Translations under genes and position numbers: made by a program | Assembly (NCBI GenBank): GCA_963575645.1 | Contig: OY754468.1 | Coordinates: forward strand, 13,454,001 to 13,518,000 | Reading direction: 5' to 3' | Length of the DNA: 64,000 bases | Origin: Xanthostigma xanthostigma | Lineage: Eukaryota > Arthropoda > Insecta > Raphidioptera > Raphidiidae | The notes under the pieces: model-generated | The model's input: only the letters and a program-made list of their open reading frames with translations | Told to the model about the DNA's origin: nothing | Databases searched by the model: none | In this document: piece by piece, positions 56,235 to 64,000 of the stretch | Numbering within the stretch: position 1 is the stretch's first letter | Layout of the letters: each line of letters begins with the position of its first letter

Positions 56235-57385
56235 TGAAATTAGGGGAAAGCCGGATTTTTGCATGAACCTTCTTTTCGTGATTCTAAACAATATACCTAC
56301 CAAAAGTTCACACCGATATATGTGTCGCTAAAAATTTTACGCGGGATGAAAGGTCACAAAAACAGTTTTTCGTGAAAATCTCGTTAACGGTGATTTTTAT
56401 GAAAAAATAGTGGTTACCAAAGTAGCTTAGAAAATTGCCTACAAAAAACGTACTTTTATTTTTTTTCGTAAGCTGTTTTCGATAAAATTTGAAATAAAAA
56501 GTTTAACGTTTATGTTTCTTATGTCAGTTCCATTTATTTGATGCGAGTATACGAACGAATACAATGTAAAATACGAAATAGGTATCATGCGGATGCGTGA
56601 ACTGGAACGGTTCACTAAGCGACTGAATGAATGCGAGGTGAGAGAATGAGCATCATGCGTCGTACGTCGTACGTAATCGGTAATTTTAGTCTTACGGAAA
56701 AAAGTAATACTATGTTTCTGTAGGCAATTTTCAAGCTACAAATTTGATAGTCACGATTTTTTCTATAGAAGTCACCGTTAACGAGATATTCGCGAAAGAG
56801 TATATTATACCACAGGGGCCGAAAGTGTGATACTTTCCCTGGGTGTCATGATGCCTGAGGCGATGCCGAGGGCATCATGAAGCGCAGGGCAAGGTTATTA
56901 TGATGCCAGTGTGGTGTATACTATTTTTCTTCATACATCGGTCGTAAGCACGCTTATTAATTAATTAATGAATTACGTATTAATTATAGAAAAACACAGA
57001 TAAATTCCCAACAAGTTTTGAATTTATACGTAAATACACAAATGACAGCTGTTCGCGATTATTAGCTAAAATGTAATAGGGTTGCTATGGAAACGATATC
57101 TAAACAACAGTTGATTGGTTGATTTTGCTTTACGATCGCCCGAACTTACGAACTTTCCGCATTTGGGCGTGTAATCCTACCAAGGAGTAAATGTTAGACT
57201 TTCTGCCTTACAATTGGTACTGAAAGTAGGCACTTTCGATCGAGGTATGAAGAAAAAGCGTTTTTTGTGACCTTTGACCCGCGAAACATTTTTAGCGGCG
57301 CATGTATTGGTGGGGAGTGTTGGGATATTGTTTAGAACCACAAAAGGAAGGTTCATATGAAAATCTAGCATTCTCCTAATGTTTC
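56235..57385. mobile_element. Foldback element with internal insertion
   Basis: The left arm (GGTCACAAAAACAGTTTTTC, TCTCGTTAACGGTGA, GCATGAACCTTCTTTTCG, about 56235-56450) is mirrored in two pieces, about 56715-56805 and 57252-57385. Between these pieces a different sequence (CCGAAAGTGTGATACTTTCC, CATGATGCCTGAGGCGATGC, GAGGGCATCATGAAGCGCAG, about 56806-57251) has inserted; its right end carries GAAAGTAGGCACTTTCGATC, inverted relative to its left. Confidence 0.65.
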
Positions 57386-58235
57386 CAAAGTTTGACTTAT
57401 TTTTCGTCTTTATTCCCTGAACTATAAGTAAATTCGACTCTGTTTATATAGATATTGTCAATACTTACCAAGAAGGTTTAGGTGCATAATACTAATTAAT
57501 TAGCTAATCAGCTTTTCTGTGTCAAGTGCGTAATAAGAAAATCCTCAGTGCGGTTTCTGAAGATCCTACTATTAAATTTAAACCGTAATCAAATTCGGAA
57601 ATCCCTTTTAGATATAATTAATAATAATATACAGACCAGTGAAATAAGGCCATGTTAAGCCTTGACGCTGAACTAAATATAACATTAGTGCAATCAGTAA
57701 ATATACATTTTTATTGCGCTTTTATAGAGGGTAAACATTCACTTACTTGTATAAAGATAGAAATATTGTTTCTTATTCAAATGTACTCCGATTGTTTACA
57801 CCGCATAACAAACATGAGTGAACTAATGTTTTACTTTTTGAAGACTAATAAGTCTAAGATTTATGGTTGTTCTCATTAGAAATTTTGTTCTTTACAAATA
57901 ATCTAATTTGACTGGCTTCTAATTGGTTTTGAATCTTGCCAATCAATTTTGAGCGACTCCTATATATTCAATGGATTTGAAATTTTGTTTACAAATGTAT
58001 TCCCGTCGACAATAAATAAATCAATGGTTTTAGAGCATGGTAATCACATTCAAATTAATAAATTGGTAGGAAACTGGTATACAGTAATATTAGGTACCTA
58101 ATTTGATGTTACGATATTTATGTTTCAATAAAGCTAAAAATTAACAACTGTACTGCAAAATTTGATTTGAATGGAACTTTTCTTAAAGATATACAATTTT
58201 TTTAACCAGTTTTTGCAAGTTTTTTAGTAGGTAGA
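57386..58235. other. No gene seen
   Basis: AT-rich. ORF 57652-57879 has no motif. Confidence 0.5.
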
Positions 58236-58243
58236 CATGCAAC

Positions 58244-58754
58244 CACGAAGTCTTTAATCAGGAGACCTAGCTTCCTATGCTTGCTGTGTTTCGAGACACA
58301 CGCGAGATGGCGCTGTTAATATCACTACCTGGGAAATCTTCGGTTCTTTCCCATAGAGATATAAGTAACTAGAGTACGCTAGTTCGTATGCTTTCCATAA
58401 GTGAAAATGTCCTCAGTTGAGAGAAAGAACGCTGTAGACAACCCAGAAAACCAGATATTTGTTCACTCAAATCAGCATTGTTTTGTATTATTAGTTACCA
58501 TAGAGATAAGGAACTGTTCTCTGTTTGAATTGCAGACACTTTCACGGCTCACTCGCGTACTCTAGTCTAGTATCTCAATGTTCTTTCAACCTGTTTTTGC
58601 CATAGTAACTAAAGTTGTCTAACTTCACAGACACTACACACATGTAAGCCATGAACGTGTGCGCGTTACCCAGTAGCTGACGCCATATTGTTTCATGCGA
58701 CAGATATCGGTCCACCGCTACGCTCGAGCTAGTTCTTCTGTTTATGACTTCGTG
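58244..58754. mobile_element. CACGAAGTC hAT-type MITE, copy 2, containing another MITE
   Basis: Terminal CACGAAGTC...GACTTCGTG with the exact 8-bp duplication CATGCAAC (58236-58243, 58755-58762). Shares GAGATGGCGCTGTTAATATC and GTAAGCCATGAACGTGTGCG with copy 1. Without the nested element it would be about 274 bp. Confidence 0.93.
58351..58579. mobile_element. ATAGAGATAT hAT-type MITE nested in the CACGAAGTC MITE
   Basis: CCATAGAGATATAAGTAACT ... ACTCTAGTCTAGTATCTCAA, 229 bp, reverse to the copies at 30978 and 61826. Exact 8-bp duplication GTTCTTTC (58343-58350, 58580-58587), which is single in the undisturbed copy at 45911 (CTTTCTTTCC). Confidence 0.93.
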
Positions 58755-58913
58755 CATGCAACAAAAACAATGGCAGTAGATTTCAAAATGGCGAGCAAAT
58801 TATAACTGAAATTTACGAAACTTCGCTAAAAAGATATAAGAATTTTTCTTAATTTTTTAATTCAAATGTCATTTTATGCTTATTGTTAGTAGAAGTTTTG
58901 TTCCAAAATGTGT

Positions 58914-59225
58914 ATTGAAGGAGATTTATTTGGTTGAGGAACAATTGAAAAAGAAGCTTTACCAGAGTATCGTTGTGGCCAACGTTTCGAAAAATATATT
59001 TTTTTCATCATCAGGGCCTATGAACATAATATACATATAGTATTGTACAATTTACCATCTCAACTTGCATTGAGGTATCTTATAATGTTTAGTTTTATCT
59101 ATATTTGTAATTTAAATATCAAAATAATATTAAATGTAATGAATACTATACATGTTCATAGGCCCTAATGATGAAATATATATTTTTGAAACGTTGGCCA
59201 CAATTGTAACTAAATCTCCTTCAAT
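58914..59225. mobile_element. Inverted pair of Penelope-like terminal repeats (tentative)
   Basis: ATTGAAGGAGATTTATTTGG and GTTGTGGCCAACGTTTCGAA, CATCATCAGGGCCTATGAAC return inverted at the right (GTTCATAGGCCCTAATGATG, GAAACGTTGGCCACAATTGT, AAATCTCCTTCAAT). The centre is AT-rich and non-coding. The order CTGATGA...GAAACG on the minus strand of the left arm recalls hammerhead motifs of Penelope-like elements. Confidence 0.55.
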
Positions 59226-59541
59226 TATTTTATGCCTCACTTTTTTCGCAAATTTAAATCAAATATAATGTGACAGAACCCGCGATTTAGCTAAATGTTG
59301 TTTTATTTTTTTACAGAATATTTTAAAGAAAGACCACCTTATGGATAACAATCAAAATTACTTTATATTAATTGAATGGTTAAACCCAAAATCTACAAAC
59401 TAATTCACTTATATATATTTTTTTAAGTATTGGCACGAATTGTGTTGGCAATGCGACAAACCATAGCAAAAAACTATGCACAGGCTTTCTCATTTCGTTA
59501 CCACGCGCATGACATTCGGAAAAAGTTTAGCTCCAACCAGT
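59226..59541. other. No gene seen
   Basis: AT-rich, no features that I can support. Confidence 0.5.
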
Positions 59542-59544
59542 TAA

Positions 59545-60159
59545 GGCCCCTACACACATGCTAGATTTCGAGCTCGCTTGCTTGCTTGAAGTCTTGCAGG
59601 CAGCTTTGCACGCTACGATGCTGGATTGTGACGTCACTGATTGGTCCGCTGCTCGTTATCTTGTTATATTTGGGTGATAGTTTCAGTGCTATTTTCCATG
59701 CAGCGCTGCCTGCCAGTTTGAGAATTTGACCAATTATGAAGCCGTATTTTATCATGTGATATCGTCTGACATTCATTTTTGGTGTTGTTTGAAAAAAGTT
59801 CAAGTAAACAGCGGTGGGACTAAAAGTTGTAAAATCAAAATGTAAATGGACTCTACAAGAAATAAGTTTTCGTTTTGATTGTTCTCTTTTTTCCGGAAGC
59901 TTTTCAATCATTACTAAAGTCATAGTATCAATTCGTCTATGACGAATTATTTCTTGCATAACCATCACATGCATATTTAAATTTTAAATATAACTGTCAA
60001 CCTAGCAAAACAACGAGCAATCAAGCTAGCTGCGTGTGAAGCAAAACTAGCAGTGCTTCCTACCAATCACCATTCACCAAGCAGGATAGTATTCATGGCA
60101 GCCTGCAAGACTTATAGCAAGCAAACGAGCTCGAAATCCAGCATCGTGTGAAGGGGCCT
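59545..60159. mobile_element. PIF/Harbinger-type MITE, 615 bp
   Basis: The ends AGGCCCCTACACACATGCTA and (inward) AGGCCCCTTCACACGATGCT continue with GATTTCGAGCTCG and AAGTCTTGCAGGC on both sides, about 60-bp inverted repeats. Flanked by the 3-bp duplication TTA (59542-59544, 60160-60162), the Harbinger signature. A 137-codon open frame on the minus strand (59561-59974) runs into the terminal repeat and has no Harbinger motif that I can see. Confidence 0.85.
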
Positions 60160-60162
60160 TTA

Positions 60163-60684
60163 TACATAGCTCTTAATGATTTTTAAGTACATGTCGTATT
60201 TTATACAACATTTTTTTTTTTACTTGCAGGTTTTGTACTCCTCGTGAATCGAGTCATCACGGATTTGGACTTTGAAAAAAAAAAAAACAACTCAATAAAA
60301 CTCTTCATAGAATTTTTTATGTAAGTAAAGTTTATTTTATTATTTTTTCTATTTATGGTAATCCTGTTCTTCACTTAAACATTTGTTTGGAGAAAGTATT
60401 ATTTCAACAGACTAAACGCTGATGCAGTTTCGACGAATTCCGGAGTTCAGTATAATAACCTAGTTAAGAGTTAAGAACTGAAAAATTAAGATTTAATATT
60501 TATCAGTATTAGGAAGTTATTGTAATAAATCCGAAAATCGATAGCAAAATTTATAACACATTTTTAAGTTTCAATGTCACTGCACTATTTTTTTTTACAA
60601 TTTGAATTCTTCCAGGAGTAATACATTGTATATATGTTAAGAAAATTAGACCATTCAGATCTTTGATTAACGTATGATTAGAAC
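60163..60684. other. No gene seen
   Basis: AT-rich, no features that I can support. Confidence 0.5.
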
Positions 60685-60927
60685 TCTTCAATAAATAAAA
60701 TTATCGACCAATTTTTATTATTATTTTTTCAATATATCGATATTAAAAAAACTTGAAGCGAATTTTATTAAAAACCAGTTAAAAACTTATTATTAATTAA
60801 TTTTTATATTTTTGAGATCAGTTCTGACGAAGGTCCAAATCCGGACCGAAACGTTAATGTATTGAATTTATATATTTTTGTTAATATAATTGTCTGAAAA
60901 AGTAGTCAATAATTTTATTTATTGAAA
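60685..60927 (+). mobile_element. Penelope-like pLTR pair without coding part
   Basis: TCTTCAATAAATAAAATTAT, CGACCAATTTTT at the left and the inverted ATAATTTTATTTATTGAA at the right. Core CAGTTCTGACGAAGGTCCAA, ATCCGGACCGAAACGTTAAT lies at 60829-60866. The terminus is the same as at 45251, so this is a coding-less copy of that family. Confidence 0.7.
60829..60872 (+). ncRNA. Hammerhead-ribozyme-like motif in the pLTR (candidate)
   Basis: CUGACGA, a stem (GGTCC / GGACC, loop AAATCC), GAAA, a short third helix (ACG / TGT, loop TTAA) and a GTA cleavage triplet occur in hammerhead order. Penelope-like elements are known to carry type I hammerheads with a very short helix III. Against it: one unpaired A between the core and helix II, and no convincing helix I pairing right at the core. 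Similar but weaker motifs lie at 45345-45375 and 26425-26450 on the minus strand. Confidence 0.35.
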
Positions 60928-61330
60928 AATTAGACGACATCCAAAATATATATTTTAAAATTTAAGGATCATTGAAGATGGATTTTAAAAAATCCTAAAC
61001 GATAGTTAGGTCCTAAAATTTTAAAATACATATTTTGGATAGGGTCTAGTTTTCTTCACATGTATTTTTTTACAATTTTGAAGTAGATATGGGTATGTTT
61101 GTGTACGTATACGTAGGTAGGTACGTGGTCATTTTTTTCTAAGAATAAATCTCGACAATAAAAAATAATAAATAAAACGTTAGGGTGTCTGTCGACTGGT
61201 ATTAATGTAAATACGATCTGAAACAATTTTTTTAAAATCGGTTCAGTCGTTCTTTTTGCTAAAATAAAAAGCTTACGGCTCCCTCTTTTAGAGTCCTAAA
61301 TACATGGTCCACCTCACGGCTTGTTATTAT
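60928..61330. other. No gene; short repeat
   Basis: An inverted pair CAAAATATATATTTTAAAAT / ATTTTAAAATACATATTTTG lies at 60950-61034 with little between. Otherwise no features. Confidence 0.45.
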
Positions 61331-61745
61331 TTTCCCATTCCAGTAAAGAATATGGTATCTACTAATTTAGGTCAAAATCCACTTTTCAAAATTTTATATT
61401 TTTTTCGTTTTGAGGTCACCCGTATCCAAAGAATATATTTTTGGAAAAAAATCTGTGCTTCTATTAGTCTGTTCGTATGTGAACACGATACAGATCAAGC
61501 AGATGAGCGAATTGAAACCAAATTTTGGAAGAATGTTTAATATTATGCAAACATGGAAGCCCTATTGTTTGTGAAGAAAATCAACGCGTACGCAGAATAT
61601 ATAGATGCTATAACGTTGTTTTTAATATTATAATGGTGTATTTTTGATAACGGTTTATCATTCTATTTATTATTTAAGAAATTTTGTGAAATTTTTTTCT
61701 AAGCACCATAGTTTTAAAGAGATTTTGAAAATAAAAAAAATGTAA
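61331..61745 (-). repeat. ACCATTCC (DINE-like) family copy, 5'-truncated
   Basis: Reverse copy from CCCATTCCAGTAAAG through GAACACGATACAGATCAAGC, GAATTGAAACCAAATTTTGG, a decayed satellite unit (CGCGTACGCAGAATATATAG) and GATAACGGTTTATCATTC. Stops near 61745 without the 5' end. Confidence 0.75.
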
Positions 61746-61825
61746 GTTCTTCAATTGTTCTGAAGATCTGTCAAAAAGAAATTAGTTAGGTACCTAGTTG
61801 ACAAACATTTTTTAAATATTGTGAC

Positions 61826-62057
61826 TATAGAGATATTAGACTAGAGTACGCGAGTGAGTCGTGAAATTGTCTGCAATTCAGAGAGAGAAAAGTTCCTTAT
61901 CTCTATGGTAACTAATGAGACAAAACAATGCTGATTTAAGTAAACATAATATATCTGGTTTTCTGGGTTTTCTGCAGCGTTCTCTCTCTCAACTGAGGAC
62001 ATTTTCACTTATGGCAAGCATACGAACTAGTAAACTCTAGTTACTTATATCTCTATG
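61826..62057. mobile_element. ATAGAGATAT hAT-type MITE, complete
   Basis: TATAGAGATATTAGACTAGA ... GTTACTTATATCTCTATG, 232 bp, with the exact 8-bp duplication ATTGTGAC (61818-61825, 62058-62065). Non-coding; contains inverted TATCTCTATGG internally. Confidence 0.93.
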
Positions 62058-62065
62058 ATTGTGAC

Positions 62066-62735
62066 TCAATTGCCTTGAATTTTTGTAAAACATTGAAAAT
62101 CTAATTGATACTTTTGAAGAGTAGTTGCTGCGCAATGCACATGGCTGTATTTCCATCCCTTGCGTAAGGATGAAGTGACAGGGAAGTATGGTTGTGAAAA
62201 TAGGGTAGCGAGGAGGGCATTAAAGCGGACTGGATGGAGACAGATTAGCATGTTTTAAACCTTTTGTAAATAAGTATTATGAAAGGACACTCCATAGACA
62301 GCCGTGCGACATTGTCGTTACGTTACAACGTAACGACTAAAACCGTTTATACAAGCGACATTACTTTATCCCTGCAGCCCCGTAGCTTTAAAGTAGTGAT
62401 GCGTCGCTCCTGAGCGATTTCTCAGAGCGGAGCGAGTCGCTCTTTTTTGTGAATGACTCACTCCGAGCGCTATTGCCCTGTGCTGAGCTATTTTGTACTG
62501 TTGCATTCGCACATTTACAGAGCGCACATAGCACAGGCCACAAAGGCACTAGTGAATTTTGCACGTACGGAGTTATCTTTGCTGAGTCATTTAATGTTGA
62601 ATGACATACTGTAAATGTAATAGTACTAAGCTTACAGTGACTTAAATAATTCACATTGACGCCGTTGACAAAGATATAATATAGTAACAATAAACATTAT
62701 TATTGTACGCTAGTGTGGGTAAGACGCTACGGGTG
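62066..62735. other. No gene; possible hAT end at 62395
   Basis: AGTGATGCGTCGCTCCTGAG, GCGGAGCGAGTCGCTC and CACTCCGAGCGCTA at 62395-62480 recall the subterminal repeats of hobo-like hATs. I could not find a matching right end. The 100-codon minus-strand frame here has no motif. Confidence 0.35.
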
Positions 62736-62830
62736 GGTTGAAGTGTGAGTGAGAGAGAGCGTAGACGTACTGAGTTGAAGCGTGTTTCGGTGCGATATAT
62801 GCCGATATATGCTCTCTCTCACACTTATGC
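62736..62830. repeat. GA/TC hairpin
   Basis: GTGTGAGTGAGAGAGAGC and GCTCTCTCTCACAC face each other over about 50 bp that include CGATATATGCCGATATATGC, a short tandem. Confidence 0.65.
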
Positions 62831-62924
62831 TGTGATTCTATTGTAAATCGTGTGGATCGTTTTTAGAAGCACCCTTAAAAAAGTAAATTCAAAACAAAGC
62901 AATAAAAATTGAAACCTGAGAAAA

Positions 62925-63574
62925 ATTCCAGCCAATTGAACGACGAGACCATTCTAACCTCAAAATGTTGACATTTGATATATATCTAGTATAATAAATA
63001 AAATAAAATTTCTGATATCGCGAGAGGTGACGCGGGTAATGGCTAGTATTCAATGTGATACAATTGTTATTCGTTGTCATGGTTACCTACATAATATGTT
63101 CCACGTCATCTAAAAATTAATCAAAGCATGTTTAACTAGTTTATTTCTGACAGATCAATCAAAACAAAAGAACAGCTGATTTTTTTATTTTGAAAATAAT
63201 TACGAAACTATCAACTTTAGGAAAAAAAATTAACGAAACTTTCTTGAAAAAATAAATAGAATAATAAGCCGTTATGAAAAGTATACGATTATCATATAAA
63301 AAACACCGTTATAACATATATCTCTTCTGCGCATGCGCCGATTTTCTCCAAAAACAATAGGGCTCTTCATATTTGCTTACTAAACATACTCCTAAAATTT
63401 GGTTTCAATTCAATCTGTTGACCTGCATCGTGCTCACAGACAAACAGACGCTCAGAGTTTTTCCAAAAAATAAGTTTTTTAGATTTGGGGGACCTCAAAA
63501 CGAAACGATATTGTAAAATTGTGTTTTATGACCTAAACTAGTACCTATCATTACTTGTGAGTTGAAATGGTAAA
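62925..63574 (+). mobile_element. ACCATTCC (DINE-like) family copy, complete reference
   Basis: About 650 bp. 5' end AAATTCCAGCCAATTGAACG, then ACCATTCTAACCTC; CGCGAGAGGTGACGCGGGTA; AACAGCTGATTTTTTT; one satellite unit with GCGCATGCGCCGATTTTC; ACATACTCCTAAAATTTGG; GACCTGCATCGTGCTCACAG; 3' end CATTACTTGTGAGTTGAAAT, GGTAAAA. No insertions, so it sets the order of blocks for the other copies. The 3' hairpin is partly decayed here; it is intact at 28530-28562. Confidence 0.8.
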
Positions 63575-64000
63575 ATATCGAGAACGACGAGTTTTAAATT
63601 TTTCTGCCTATAGTTTGCCCACTTCCAGTTTAGTGCTAATTAAAAATGAATTAAAAATCAGCCATTTTTATGTTAAATCTATAACGCCATACATACAGAT
63701 TTAGATGATACGACTATATTATGTTTCGTTTCAATATTCAGCCTTCTAGTAGGGCAGTGTTTTAATCTGACATGACAACTGACAAGAGATTATTGCAAGC
63801 AGGATTTAGACGTTTCAGTGACCCTGGTGTGTTTGGGTGATGGCGCGACGTGTTGGAGTAATATGTGAATAGTACACGATTTGCATACCGCTTCAGCACT
63901 TAATATGCACACCAGACACCAGATGTAGTTGGAGCTCCTCAACTAGGAGTTGAGATAAATTAGAGATGGGAAAAACGGGTCTTTTTAGTGATCTGCATCT
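63575..64000. other. No gene seen
   Basis: No features that I can support up to the window end. Confidence 0.5.

Noticed and set aside
59561..59974. 137-codon ORF as a Harbinger transposase
   Set aside because: No DDE or HTH motif is visible, and the end of the frame is terminal inverted repeat.

Overview
This window looks like transposon-dense, AT-rich intergenic DNA from an animal, almost certainly an insect. I found no host protein-coding gene. Every open reading frame that I can tie to a protein family belongs to a mobile element. Several dispersed repeats resemble ones I associate with lepidopteran genomes (RTE-type LINE tails ending near 'GCGGGTAACGGCTAGTA', a tRNA-derived SINE head, and the 'AAGTGCGAGTCGGACTCGCG ... 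ACGGAACCCTAAA' repeat). That is from memory and is not proof of the order.

Layout. 1-2373: an open Ty1/copia gag-pol on the minus strand (it runs off the left edge) with a tRNA-iMet half-molecule primer site and a putative LTR. 2374-5925: a 123-bp minisatellite array of a dispersed family that resembles Helentron/DINE-1-type non-autonomous elements, plus composite repeats. 5926-6417: a hAT deletion derivative with an exact 8-bp target duplication. 6418-15884: unique-looking AT-rich DNA, foldback elements and repeat fragments. 15885-17343: a tRNA-derived SINE with an exact 16-bp target duplication, whose (TTA)n tail received a 5'-truncated Dong/R4-like LINE. 17344-30977: a second SINE, RTE tails, three copies of the DINE-like family (two interrupted, one fragment), a THAP-domain fragment and an 871-bp near-perfect palindrome. 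30978-33205: hAT-type MITEs, one of them inside a tRNA-like SINE. 35941-45217: a three-level nest. A foldback element holds a near full-length I-like LINE (ORF1, then ORF2 with endonuclease, reverse transcriptase and RNase H). That LINE is split inside its reverse transcriptase by a 1.9-kb DNA transposon carrying a degraded, apparently intron-containing gene. 45251-46406: a Penelope-like fragment with a GIY-YIG domain and inverted pLTRs, itself hit by a hAT-type MITE. 49588-52095: a DINE-like copy split by a 2.1-kb TTAA-flanked element built of foldbacks. 52640-64000: a third SINE, RTE tails, foldbacks, a MITE inside a MITE, a Harbinger-type MITE, a Penelope-like inverted terminal pair and two more DINE-like copies.

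What connects the parts is insertion history. Target-site duplications let the order of many insertions be read directly, and the number of long inverted repeats (at least ten) suggests many possible hairpin RNAs. The copia ORF and the I-like ORF2 (apart from its insertion) have no stops or frameshifts, so they look recent. I had no alignment tools: family names rest on motifs seen by eye, and repeat boundaries are approximate unless a target duplication is given.
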